Source: Clostridia bacterium (lineage in GTDB: Bacteria > Bacillota > Clostridia > UMGS1883). Taken from it: a DNA stretch of 9,774 nucleotides. The first letter of the stretch is position 1. Every line of letters begins with the position of its first letter. Of this stretch, positions 1 through 7,534 are shown piece after piece. A model generated the notes under the pieces. It saw nothing but the letters and a program-made list of their open reading frames with translations. It searched no databases and was not told the origin of the DNA. The translations under genes were made by a program, and so were the position numbers. The DNA lies in the NCBI GenBank assembly GCA_017468215.1, contig JAFUJG010000311.1:1-9774 (forward strand). Direction: 5' to 3'.

Positions 1-1134
1 CACACCTTCGCTGACAGCTGTTTTCCAAACCTCGCTCTTTGCCGCATAGGCTTGTCGGCCACCCGGGTAAAGAGCCTTTTCTACAATGTAAGGTCTCATA
101 ATAACACCGTCGTTTGCAATTGCCGCTGCAACAAGAGCCATGTTCAAGGGAGTTACCAAAAGCTTGCCCTGCCCGATACCGCATGCAGCCAAATCTGTTT
201 GGCTCATTGCGTTTTCATAATTAAACAGCGACTTGCTTGTTGTTATATCAAAGTCAATCACTTCACCAATACCGAAGCGTGATGCCACATTCTTAAAGGT
301 TTTTTCACCCACTTGCACACCGTAGGATGCAAACATAACATTGCTGGATGCGGCAAAGCCCTGCTTTATATCAATTTCACCAAGCTTCTTTTGGTTATAG
401 TTTTCAACAGGGTAGCCGTCAATCACAAGGGAGCCCTCGTCATTTATGCTGACCGCACAGCCTTCTTCAATTGCCGCCGCAGCAGTTATTATCTTAAAGG
501 TGGAGCCTGGCGGATAAAGCCCCTGGTTGCCTCTGCCTACAAAGGGTGCATCATCACTAACCGAAAGGCTTGCAAAGTTTTTTGTGAGTGTACTTTCGTT
601 AGGGTCAAAGGAGGGGTTTGAGTACATACACACAACCTCGCCTGTTTTAGGCTTTATTGCAACAACAGCACCGCTGTGCTTGCCCATAAGCTGCTCTGCC
701 TTTGCGGTGAAGGAATTATCAATTGTAAGATACAAATCGGCTCCTCTGGGCATCTCCTTATCCATGGAGAAAAACTCGGATATATCCTCCAGGGGGTCTG
801 TTTTTATTAAAATGTCGTTGAAGGAGCGTTCAAGCCCCGACTTATCATATGTAACCGAGTTGTAGCCTATAACGTGAGCGTATCTTCCCTTAAAGGGGTA
901 ATACCTCACCTGCCTTGTACCGTCCATTGCACTGTATGCCAATACTTCGCCCGAGCAGTCGAGCACTGCACCACGCAGAATGCTTTCCTCTCTTTCACGG
1001 ATACGCTTGTTGAACTTGTTTTCAACAATTCCGCCTGCATCAAAAAGCGTAAAATACGTAAGGTACACCGCCAGAGATAAGAACATAGCGCAGATAACAA
1101 CCATAACAGTTATTATTTTACCGTTATATTTCAT
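1..1134 (-). CDS. Class B penicillin-binding protein (peptidoglycan transpeptidase), C-terminus cut off by window edge
   Basis: The visible 378 residues are the N-terminal three quarters of a transpeptidase that cross-links peptidoglycan on the outer face of the membrane. A short cytoplasmic tail is followed by one membrane segment (about residues 6-28), then the RGAVLD element (54-59) typical of class B PBPs, then the penicillin-binding domain. The active-site motif is PPGSTFK with nucleophile Ser211 and Lys214. The second motif is Ser263-Ser264-Asn265 (SxN). The third motif (KTG) would lie beyond base 1, so it cannot be checked. The stretch between membrane anchor and transpeptidase domain is short, as in the PbpA type of about 480-500 residues rather than large FtsI or PBP2. 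The ATG at 1134 has AGGAGG at 1145-1150 and lies inside the end of the SEDS gene (11-base overlap), so translation is probably coupled. Whether its role is elongation, division or sporulation cannot be decided from this sequence. Confidence 0.93.
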   Translation of the reverse strand, partial: MKYNGKIITVMVVICAMFLSLAVYLTYFTLFDAGGIVENKFNKRIREREESILRGAVLDCSGEVLAYSAMDGTRQVRYYPFKGRYAHVIGYNSVTYDKSGLERSFNDILIKTDPLEDISEFFSMDKEMPRGADLYLTIDNSFTAKAEQLMGKHSGAVVAIKPKTGEVVCMYSNPSFDPNESTLTKNFASLSVSDDAPFVGRGNQGLYPPGSTFKIITAAAAIEEGCAVSINDEGSLVIDGYPVENYNQKKLGEIDIKQGFAASSNVMFASYGVQVGEKTFKNVASRFGIGEVIDFDITTSKSLFNYENAMSQTDLAACGIGQGKLLVTPLNMALVAAAIANDGVIMRPYIVEKALYPGGRQAYAAKSEVWKTAVSEGV

Positions 1135-2389
1135 CCTCTATCTCCCTCCTTCTGGCTGAAATGCCCTGCAGTATCCCCAAAGCAAAAAATGTAGCAACCA
1201 TGCTGGAGCCGCCGTAGGATACAAAGGGAAGTGTTATACCTGTAAGGGGTATAAATTTTATAACACCGCCGATAATTATAAAGGTCTGCACGCCAATCAT
1301 AACACCTATGCCCATGGCAACAGCCTTATTAAAGGCATTGTTTGTGGAAAGGGATATCTTGAACGCCCTGTACACCAAAACGAAATACAGCATAATAACT
1401 GCCAAGCCGCCTAAAATACCCATCTCCTCGCATATTGCAGAAAAGATAAAATCACTGTGTACCTCGGGAATATAGTAGGGGCTTCCTGCGCCTATCCCCC
1501 TTCCGGTAAAACCGCCTTCACCAATTGCAAAAAGGGACTGTGTTATCTGGTAGCCCTTGTTTGCCACATCGTCAAAGGGACGGAGCCATGTTTCAATTCG
1601 TATCTGGATATGTCTCATGAATTTAATACCCACAAAGCTTACCATAACCGCTGCTGCAGCGTTCAGAAGAAGAAACCGTCTGTCCTCGCCGTAAATTGCA
1701 ATAAACGCAATGTATATTGCAAAGAACAGCACCGCTGTTCCCCAGTCACGCTGCAAGAGCAGAAACAACAGGAACATATATGCCACAACCGTTGCTGCAC
1801 AGTTTCTACCCAGCTTTGTGTTGTAAAAGGTTTTTATTTTATTGTCGTTTTCCATAGGCTTTTTATACTCGTTGGTAAAAACGCCTGCAAGGGTTAGAAT
1901 GAACAGTATTTTCACCAGCTCGCTGGGCTGAAAAGAAAACCCTCCAAGCCTTAGCCAGCTTTTTGCACCGCCTGAGGAATAGCCAAACAACGCAGTTGCC
2001 GCAAAAAGCATAATACCGCCTATTACGTAAAGCCTGTTAAGCTTGTGCCAGAATTTTATGTGTCTGTATATAAGGCTTGTAACAAGAAACAGAGCAGTTC
2101 CTATGCTGAACCATACAACCTGCTTTTGTCCGTGCCCTGTCTGCAGCCTTAACAGCATAATAACGCCGATAACGCCAAGCATTGCCGTTATCATGAATAT
2201 GTAATGGTCACCTAAAGGGAAAAACCTTAAAAGTGCATACACCACAGCCAAGGTAAGGCACATACCGCCTAAAAGCATGGCTGTGTCAGAATTTACCCTG
2301 CCTGTATTGATGCTTATGAGGGTACCGCCCAAAAGAGCTACCAGTAATATGCAAATTAAAGGTCTTACTATGTAAGAATCGTTTTTCAT
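1124..2389 (-). CDS. SEDS-family peptidoglycan glycosyltransferase (FtsW/RodA/SpoVE family)
   Basis: This 421-residue polytopic membrane protein polymerises lipid II into glycan strands, working with a class B PBP. About ten hydrophobic segments are visible. Family hallmarks are FQPSELVK (153-160), QRDWGTAVL with the essential aspartate at Asp215, the QSLFAIGEGGFTGRGIGAG loop leading into PEVHSDFIF (308-316), and the C-terminal SYGGSS (391-396). The length is normal for FtsW/RodA. The start at 2389 lies 14 bases after the FHA stop codon and has a GGTGG-type binding site. It overlaps the following PBP gene by 11 bases, so the pair is very probably a cognate polymerase-transpeptidase unit. Sequence alone does not separate RodA from FtsW or SpoVE. 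The FHA-SEDS-PBP order resembles the rodA-pbpA arrangement of Gram-positives, which makes a RodA-like name slightly favoured. Confidence 0.95.
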   Translation of the reverse strand: MKNDSYIVRPLICILLVALLGGTLISINTGRVNSDTAMLLGGMCLTLAVVYALLRFFPLGDHYIFMITAMLGVIGVIMLLRLQTGHGQKQVVWFSIGTALFLVTSLIYRHIKFWHKLNRLYVIGGIMLFAATALFGYSSGGAKSWLRLGGFSFQPSELVKILFILTLAGVFTNEYKKPMENDNKIKTFYNTKLGRNCAATVVAYMFLLFLLLQRDWGTAVLFFAIYIAFIAIYGEDRRFLLLNAAAAVMVSFVGIKFMRHIQIRIETWLRPFDDVANKGYQITQSLFAIGEGGFTGRGIGAGSPYYIPEVHSDFIFSAICEEMGILGGLAVIMLYFVLVYRAFKISLSTNNAFNKAVAMGIGVMIGVQTFIIIGGVIKFIPLTGITLPFVSYGGSSMVATFFALGILQGISARRREIEDEI

Positions 2390-2403
2390 TTTCTAACCAC
2401 CAA

Positions 2404-2847
2404 TCAATTTTCGGGTCTGACAAACAAAAACATCAACGAGCCTATAGAAATCTTATCGCCGTCAATAAGCTCCACAACCTCGTCAGAGACAGGCTCACCG
2501 TTTAAAAGCGTACCGTTTGCGCTGTCCATATCCTCAATAAAGAAGGTGTTCTCAGCTTTAAAGATACGGCAGTGCACACCGCTTAAAGCACTGTCACCTA
2601 TGCGGATGCGGCATTTACCGCTTCTGCCTATAAGGTTGTCCTTTTCAAGCTCATAGCTCTCCTTAACGTCAAAATCCAGATCTGTTTTAAGATTCATCAG
2701 CTTAAGAAAGCCTTCTGCCTGGGTTATGTTTTTCTTCCTGGACATAGTTCTGATATCAAGGAAAATCATACGGATAATGGTGTATATAAATGCATAAACC
2801 ACAATAACAAACAGATACGTTAATATTTTAGGTAATATCTCCTGCAT
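2404..2847 (-). CDS. Membrane-anchored FHA-domain protein
   Basis: This 147-residue protein has one N-terminal membrane segment (about 8-31), a short basic linker and a C-terminal forkhead-associated domain (about 70-145). FHA domains bind phosphothreonine peptides. The conserved contact residues are all present: Gly74-Arg75-Ser76, Ser89 and His92 in SGVHCRI, and Asn111-Gly112 in SANGTLLNG. The domain should therefore be able to bind phosphopeptide on the cytoplasmic face. It is first in the operon with a SEDS glycosyltransferase and a class B PBP. In actinobacteria FHA proteins next to rodA and pbpA link Ser/Thr kinase signalling to wall synthesis, and a similar scaffold or regulator role is inferred here. 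No kinase or phosphatase gene lies in the window. The ATG at 2847 has GGAAGG at 2859-2864, a rather long spacing of 11 bases. Confidence 0.9.
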   Translation of the reverse strand: MQEILPKILTYLFVIVVYAFIYTIIRMIFLDIRTMSRKKNITQAEGFLKLMNLKTDLDFDVKESYELEKDNLIGRSGKCRIRIGDSALSGVHCRIFKAENTFFIEDMDSANGTLLNGEPVSDEVVELIDGDKISIGSLMFLFVRPEN

Positions 2848-2893
2848 AAAATCCCATTCCTTCCGTGTTTTTTATTTATAATATTACTAATTT

Positions 2894-2922
2894 ATTATAC
2901 CACCGTTTTATTTTCATTGCAA
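2894..2922 (-). promoter_or_regulatory. Sigma-A type promoter of the FHA-SEDS-PBP operon
   Basis: On the minus strand, TTGCAA (2917-2922) and a perfect TATAAT (2894-2899) are separated by 17 bases. Transcription would start near 2887, about 40 bases before the FHA start codon. The -35 box begins one base after the T-tract of the upstream operon's terminator, so the two operons are packed tightly but separated. Confidence 0.8.
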
Positions 2923-2923
2923 C

Positions 2924-2960
2924 AAAAAAAGGAAGGGTTTTGGATAAAACCCTTCCTTTT
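2924..2960 (-). terminator. Intrinsic terminator of the ABC exporter-reductase operon
   Basis: GGAAGGGTTTT (2931-2941) and its exact reverse complement (2946-2956) form an 11-bp stem around a four-base loop. Four more A/T pairs can extend it. On the minus strand the stem is followed by seven T (2924-2930). It starts only a few bases after the reductase stop codon, as expected for the end of that transcript. Confidence 0.93.
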
Positions 2961-2964
2961 CCAT

Positions 2965-3978
2965 TTAAATCAAATCATTAAAAAGCTTTATATTATCCTT
3001 TTCTGCTTTCAGTTCACCTGATTCGATTTTTTTCACAATTTCAACAATACGGTCGTTGACAGGTGTTTCCACGCCGTACTTTTTGCCTTCTGTGCAAACA
3101 ACGCCGTTTATGGCATCAATCTCGCACTTTTTGCCGTTACGTAAATCCTGCAGCATACTAGGCACAATGGCACGGTGCTTTTTCATTGCAATAGGCATTA
3201 AAAACAAGCCAAAGGCTTTTTTAAGTGCACCCTTATAATAAAACAGCTTGGTTATGTCCTTTCCCTGAACAGGCGCAAATTTAACCTTTGCGGCATGTCC
3301 TACATCAATGCACTCTTTCATGCAACGGATTGCAACCTTTTTTGCTTCCTTATCCTCGCTGACATCGCCAAAGGTTCCCCCCACAACTGTCCCAAGACCC
3401 GAAAAGGTTGCGTTTATGAGAAGCTTTGACCACCTTGCCCCAAGAAGGTTTTCCTCCTCGTGCACAGGACACATAAGCTCAAGCAGGCTTTTAACAGTTT
3501 CAAACTGCTCGTCTGTTACGCCTTCCATTTTTCCCATATGGAACGAAAGGGAATCAGGCTCACTTGTCAGCGTGCAGACACCCGGCTCGTCAAGCATTGC
3601 ACCCCATTCAACGGTACAGCCCATAGTGTGCTCTGCTCCTACGATTTCTGCAATGCCAACCTCGGGTAGGCCGTTCTGTAATGTTACGATAACGCCCTTT
3701 TCGGTCAGGTAATCCTTCAAAAAGGTAACAACCTCTTTGTTTGCCAATTGCTTTGTCAAAAGCAAAATAACATCGTATTTGCCTTCCATCTTATCGGGTG
3801 TTATTGCCTTAACAGGCACATTCATTTCAACCGTGCCTTTAATGGTTGCACCCTTTTCATTCAAGGCATCAACATGTGCCTTGTTGCGGTTAATCAAATC
3901 AATTTCACCGCCGTTTTTTGTTATATATGCACCAAGCACAGTACCTAAACTGCCTGCACCGTAAATAGCATATCTCAT
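2965..3978 (-). CDS. Ketopantoate reductase (ApbA/PanE) family NADPH-dependent oxidoreductase
   Basis: This 337-residue protein has an N-terminal Rossmann fold with GAGSLG at 7-12 and a C-terminal helical domain. The family enzyme reduces 2-dehydropantoate to pantoate with NADPH in pantothenate and CoA synthesis. Residues that match the catalytic set known from E. coli PanE are visible: Lys76 (TKQ), Asn102 (LQNG), Lys185 and Asn189 (WSKLLIN), Ser274 (PSMLQD) and Glu286 (CEID). It is longer than the usual 300 or so residues, with extra sequence around 235-270. The ATG at 3978 has a strong AGGAGG. Only 13 bases separate it from the upstream ABC gene, so it is co-transcribed with the exporter pair, and a terminator follows. 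No other pantothenate gene is nearby. It could be a true PanE or a relative acting on another 2-oxo acid, so no gene symbol is assigned. Confidence 0.88.
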   Translation of the reverse strand: MRYAIYGAGSLGTVLGAYITKNGGEIDLINRNKAHVDALNEKGATIKGTVEMNVPVKAITPDKMEGKYDVILLLTKQLANKEVVTFLKDYLTEKGVIVTLQNGLPEVGIAEIVGAEHTMGCTVEWGAMLDEPGVCTLTSEPDSLSFHMGKMEGVTDEQFETVKSLLELMCPVHEEENLLGARWSKLLINATFSGLGTVVGGTFGDVSEDKEAKKVAIRCMKECIDVGHAAKVKFAPVQGKDITKLFYYKGALKKAFGLFLMPIAMKKHRAIVPSMLQDLRNGKKCEIDAINGVVCTEGKKYGVETPVNDRIVEIVKKIESGELKAEKDNIKLFNDLI

Positions 3979-3991
3979 AAATCTTCCTCCT

Positions 3992-5725
3992 TTATTCCTT
4001 ATTCAAGCCTGCATTGTACAGTTCCTTATAAAAACCGCCCTTTGCCATAAGCTCCTCATGATTACCCATTTCAACAATACTGCCGTCTTTCATGACAAGT
4101 ATCACATCTGCTTCACGTATTGTGGAAAGCCTGTGTGCAACAATGAAGCTTGTTTTGCCTTCCATAAGTGTTGCAAAGGCCTTTTGTATTTTCAGTTCGG
4201 TACGTGTGTCGATACTGCTGGTGGCTTCGTCAAGAATAAGCATTGCAGGATTTATGAGCATAAGCCTTGCAATACACAACAGCTGCTTCTGTCCCTGGCT
4301 CAGACCGCCGTTTTCGCTTATAACGGTATCATAGCCCTTGGGCAAGCGTTTTATAAAGCTGTGTGCATATGCTTTTTTTGCCGCTTCGATAATTTCTTCG
4401 TCGGTTGCATCGCTTTTTCCGAAGGCGATGTTTTCCTTTACTGTACCGCCACGGAGCCATGTTTCCTGCAACACCATGCCGTAACCCTCACGGAGATTGC
4501 GTCTGGGCATATGGTTAATATTTACCCCTTCAAGGCATATTTCGCCCTTGTCAACGTCATAAAAACGCATGAGAAGGTTTATAAGTGTGGTTTTTCCGCA
4601 GCCTGTGGGTCCTACGATTGCAACCCTCTGCCCCTTTTTAATTTTAAGGTTCAGGTGTTCAATAAGCTTCTTTTCCTTGGAATACGAGAAGGATACATCC
4701 TTTATATTAACCTCGCCTCTGTCAAGGTCGATGCTGTTTTCCTCACTGCCGTCAGCTTCACGAGGCTGTTCAATAACATGAAGGATTCTGCCTGCACATA
4801 CTATTGCATTCTGTAGCTCGGTTACAACGCCCGAAATTTCGTTAAAGGGCTTTGTGTACTGGTTTGCATAGCTTAAAAAGCTCGACAATGCACCAACACT
4901 TATTCCGCCGGACACAGCACTGATCGCACCGGTAAGCCCTACCAGAGCATAAACAAGGCTGTTTACAAAGCGTGTTGCAGGATTTGTTATGGACGAGTAG
5001 AAAACCGCATCCAAGGTTGCCTTGTTAAGCCTTTCGTTAATTTCGTCAAACCTTGCTCCTACAGCCTCCTCACAGGAGAATGCCGCCACAATGTTTTTTC
5101 CGGTTATCATTTCGTCAATATATGCTGTTGCCTCGCCCTGGGTTTCGCTTCTGAGCTTGAACATTGAATATGTCCTCTTTGCGATAAATGCCGCCACAAC
5201 AAAGCTAAGCGGTGTTACCAAAAGCACCACAAGTGCGATTTTCCAGTTTATATATACCATGAACGCCAAGGTGCCCACAATGGTCATAGCCGATGAAAAC
5301 ACCTGGGTAAGCCCCATAAGCAGGCCTTCCGAAAACTGGTCAACATCGCTTATTACACGGTTCACAATATCACCGGAGGGGTGGGAGTCGATATATGAAA
5401 GCGATACCGACTGAAGGTTTTCAAAGGCCTCTGAACGTACCTTCTGAACAATAGAATATGTTACCGAGTTGTTTATTATATTCATTATCCACTGTGCAAC
5501 GGCAGTTACCGCCACGGCAACGGTAATGATTAAAAGTATCCTTACAACTCCGGGGATGTCTACATTGCCCTGACCTATCATGTAATCCACCGCTACACCT
5601 GTCAGTATGGGAATAAGAAGTGTAAGAGCAACGGTTATCGCAGCCAGAACAAGACTAAGCAAAAGATAACGTCTGCTTCCTTTTAAATATTTTAAAAGCT
5701 TTTTTACAACAGCCATATTACTCAT
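3992..5725 (-). CDS. ABC exporter half-transporter, catalytically complete subunit of a heterodimer
   Basis: From the ATG at 5725 this is 577 residues: an N-terminal six-helix exporter domain (about 15-305) and a C-terminal ATPase domain (about 335-570). Walker A is GPTGCGKTT (372-380, Lys378), the Q-loop is Gln420, Walker B ends LDE with Asp499 and catalytic Glu500, and the switch histidine is His531 (AHRLST). The signature motif is LSQGQ (475-479) rather than LSGGQ, a change common in one subunit of asymmetric exporters. The gene overlaps the upstream ABC gene by 8 bases (ATGAGTAA), and the reductase gene follows after 13 bases. It likely forms a multidrug-type or lipid-type exporter in the membrane with its partner; the substrate cannot be read from the sequence. 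An in-frame GTG at 5734 would add three residues, but it lies inside the ribosome binding site and is not preferred. Confidence 0.94.
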   Translation of the reverse strand: MSNMAVVKKLLKYLKGSRRYLLLSLVLAAITVALTLLIPILTGVAVDYMIGQGNVDIPGVVRILLIITVAVAVTAVAQWIMNIINNSVTYSIVQKVRSEAFENLQSVSLSYIDSHPSGDIVNRVISDVDQFSEGLLMGLTQVFSSAMTIVGTLAFMVYINWKIALVVLLVTPLSFVVAAFIAKRTYSMFKLRSETQGEATAYIDEMITGKNIVAAFSCEEAVGARFDEINERLNKATLDAVFYSSITNPATRFVNSLVYALVGLTGAISAVSGGISVGALSSFLSYANQYTKPFNEISGVVTELQNAIVCAGRILHVIEQPREADGSEENSIDLDRGEVNIKDVSFSYSKEKKLIEHLNLKIKKGQRVAIVGPTGCGKTTLINLLMRFYDVDKGEICLEGVNINHMPRRNLREGYGMVLQETWLRGGTVKENIAFGKSDATDEEIIEAAKKAYAHSFIKRLPKGYDTVISENGGLSQGQKQLLCIARLMLINPAMLILDEATSSIDTRTELKIQKAFATLMEGKTSFIVAHRLSTIREADVILVMKDGSIVEMGNHEELMAKGGFYKELYNAGLNKE

Positions 5726-7442
5726 TATCCCCACTCCTTTCGTACTGAGAATAATAAATTTCGCTGTAAACCTCGCACTTTTCCAAAAGCTCCTTATGGG
5801 TGCCTATGCCTGCAACAGTGCCATCCTCAAGTGTGATTATCATGTCACAGTTCATAACCGAGGATGCACGCTGGGATACTATAAAGGTTGTAACACCCTC
5901 AATTTTTGATATTGCCCTTCTTAAGCTGAAGTCAGTTTTATAGTCAAGAGCCGACGCCGAATCGTCCAGCACCAGGATTTTGGCTCCTGTTAAAATAGCA
6001 CGTGCAATGGTAAGGCGTTGTCTTTGTCCGCCGGAAAGGTTTCTGCCCATTTGTGCAACCTCACCGTCAAGACCGCCCTTTGCCAGAACAACATCCTCAG
6101 CCTGGGCAATAGCTATAGCTCTGTTGATTTCCTCGTCTGTAGCATCCCTTTTGCCGAATGTTACGTTTGAGCGAATTGTGCCTTTAAAGAGCTGTGCCTT
6201 CTGGGGCACTATGGCTATCAGCTTACGCAAAGCTTTTACAGGATAGCTTTTTACGTTTTTGCCCATTACAAAAACTTCGCCCTCTGTAACATCGTAAAAC
6301 CTTGGTATAAGATTCACAAGGCTGGATTTACCCGACCCTGTAACGCCTATAACGCCCACGCTCATACCCTCTGTTACCGCAAAGGATATGTTGTCAAGGG
6401 ATTTTTCACCGTTTTCGTTATAGGACAGGCTTACATTTTTAAACTCAACCGCCGATGTTACCGTATCTGTACTGTGGGCAGTTTCCATTCCGCCTTCTAT
6501 TGCCAGCACGTCTGCAATACGGTTACCGCAGGCGACCGCCTTTGTAACTGTTATTATAAGGTTTGCCAGCTTTACAAGCTCAATTAAAATCTGGCTCATG
6601 TAGTTAACAAGTGCCACAACCTCACCCTGGGTAAGGTTGCCTGTGTTAACTCGGATTGCACCGCTGTAGAGGATATACACAACCGATAAATTTACCACCA
6701 CATATGTAAGCGGATTCATCAGTGCTGTTATCCTGCCTGCAAAAAGCTGTTTACTCTTTAAAGTGCTGTTACCCCGGTTAAATCTTTCAATTTCGGCTCC
6801 TTCGGCACCAAAGGCTCTTATCACTCTTGCACCTGTAAGGTTTTCTCTTGTAATTTTTAAAATATTGTCAAGAGCAGACTGCACCTTTTTGTACACAGGT
6901 GCGCCGCCAAGTATAACAGCAAAAACTATTACCGACAAAAGGGGAATCGTTGCCAGGAATATAAGCGATGCTTTTACATCCACCGTAAAAGCCATAATTG
7001 CTGCACCGAACACAATAAAGGGTGAACGCAAAAACAGTCTGAGGACAAGGTTGACACCGTTCTGCAGCTGGTTAAGGTCACTGGTAATACGTGTTATCAG
7101 CGTAGACGTGCCTATTTTGTCAGCAGTTTTAAAGTCAAGGCTTTGTATATGCTTAAAAAGCACGCTTCGGATTTTGCCCGAAAAGCCTACAGCCGCCACA
7201 GCACAAAAATACTGTGCCGTAATGGAGCATACCAGACCTATAACCCCCAGAAGTATCATAACGCCTATCATTTTCCAGATATGCATATTGTCGGCGTTGT
7301 TAATGCCTCGGTCTATTACCGATGCCATAACAAGAGGTACAAACAGCTCAAAAAGAGCCTCCAGCAGCTTGAATGCAGGGCCTAAAACACATTCCTTTTT
7401 ATAGTTTTTCAAATATACAAAAAGCTTTTTCAAATCTATCAC
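5718..7442 (-). CDS. ABC exporter half-transporter, subunit with degenerate ATPase site
   Basis: This protein of up to 574 residues has the same layout as its partner: six membrane helices (about 18-300), then an ATPase domain (about 330-565). Walker A is GVTGSGKSS (366-374, Lys372), the Q-loop is Gln414 and the signature is a canonical LSGGQ (469-473). Walker B reads LVLDDSASALD, with Asp494 where the catalytic glutamate should be. The switch histidine is replaced by Gln524 (VSQRAS). Both changes are hallmarks of the weak-hydrolysis subunit in heterodimeric exporters such as LmrCD and TM287/288, so with the partner it should give one active and one degenerate nucleotide site. It is first in its operon. 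The start is uncertain: GTG at 7442 sits only 3 bases after GGAAG, while an in-frame TTG at 7433, giving an MKKLFVYLK start like many relatives, sits 12 bases after it. Confidence 0.93.
   Translation of the reverse strand: MIDLKKLFVYLKNYKKECVLGPAFKLLEALFELFVPLVMASVIDRGINNADNMHIWKMIGVMILLGVIGLVCSITAQYFCAVAAVGFSGKIRSVLFKHIQSLDFKTADKIGTSTLITRITSDLNQLQNGVNLVLRLFLRSPFIVFGAAIMAFTVDVKASLIFLATIPLLSVIVFAVILGGAPVYKKVQSALDNILKITRENLTGARVIRAFGAEGAEIERFNRGNSTLKSKQLFAGRITALMNPLTYVVVNLSVVYILYSGAIRVNTGNLTQGEVVALVNYMSQILIELVKLANLIITVTKAVACGNRIADVLAIEGGMETAHSTDTVTSAVEFKNVSLSYNENGEKSLDNISFAVTEGMSVGVIGVTGSGKSSLVNLIPRFYDVTEGEVFVMGKNVKSYPVKALRKLIAIVPQKAQLFKGTIRSNVTFGKRDATDEEINRAIAIAQAEDVVLAKGGLDGEVAQMGRNLSGGQRQRLTIARAILTGAKILVLDDSASALDYKTDFSLRRAISKIEGVTTFIVSQRASSVMNCDMIITLEDGTVAGIGTHKELLEKCEVYSEIYYSQYERSGDNE
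5734..5740 (-). promoter_or_regulatory. Ribosome binding site that fixes the start of the second ABC gene
   Basis: AAAGGAG on the minus strand lies 8 bases before the ATG at 5725. The alternative in-frame GTG (5732-5734) shares its first G with this site, so it cannot use it. The site lies within the last codons of the upstream ABC gene, consistent with coupled translation and balanced subunit synthesis. Confidence 0.8.
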
Positions 7443-7464
7443 TCACTTCCAAAACCATAGTTTA

Positions 7465-7493
7465 ATTATATAATCATTATTACCTACCGTCAA
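7465..7493 (-). promoter_or_regulatory. Sigma-A type promoter of the ABC exporter-reductase operon
   Basis: On the minus strand TTGACG (7488-7493) and a perfect TATAAT (7465-7470) are 17 bases apart. The predicted start near 7458 leaves a leader of only about 15-25 bases. Its -35 box is 7 bases from the -35 box of the divergent folT promoter. Confidence 0.85.
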
Positions 7494-7500
7494 GAAACTA

Positions 7501-7529
7501 TTGACAAAAAAACATATAAGTGCTATATT
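7501..7529 (+). promoter_or_regulatory. Sigma-A type promoter of folT
   Basis: A perfect TTGACA (7501-7506) and TATATT (7524-7529) are 17 bases apart. Transcription would start near 7536, which is the first strand of the riboswitch P1 helix. The aptamer is therefore the very 5' end of the message, leaving about 159 bases of leader before the folT start codon. Confidence 0.88.
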
Positions 7530-7534
7530 CAACT

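Noticed and set aside
640..655. KTG tripeptide in the PBP (residues 163-165) as the third catalytic motif
   Set aside because: It precedes the SxxK serine and belongs to the common AIKPKTGEVV strand of class B PBPs. The real KTG should follow SxN and lies beyond the window edge.
1457..1897. Plus-strand open frame of 146 codons opposite the SEDS gene
   Set aside because: It is the antisense of a conserved membrane protein, has no ribosome binding site and its translated composition is unlike a real protein.
4058..4816. Long plus-strand open frame (252 codons) opposite the ABC gene
   Set aside because: It is the antisense shadow of a clearly conserved ABC ATPase domain. It is cysteine-rich, low in recognisable motifs and has no ribosome binding site.
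5726..5734. GTG start adding three residues to the second ABC subunit
   Set aside because: The GTG shares a base with the AAAGGAG binding site that serves the ATG 8 bases downstream of it, so the ATG at 5725 is the better start.
6763..7404. Plus-strand open frame of 213 codons opposite the first ABC gene
   Set aside because: It is the antisense shadow of the transmembrane domain coding sequence. No binding site, promoter or known motif was seen.
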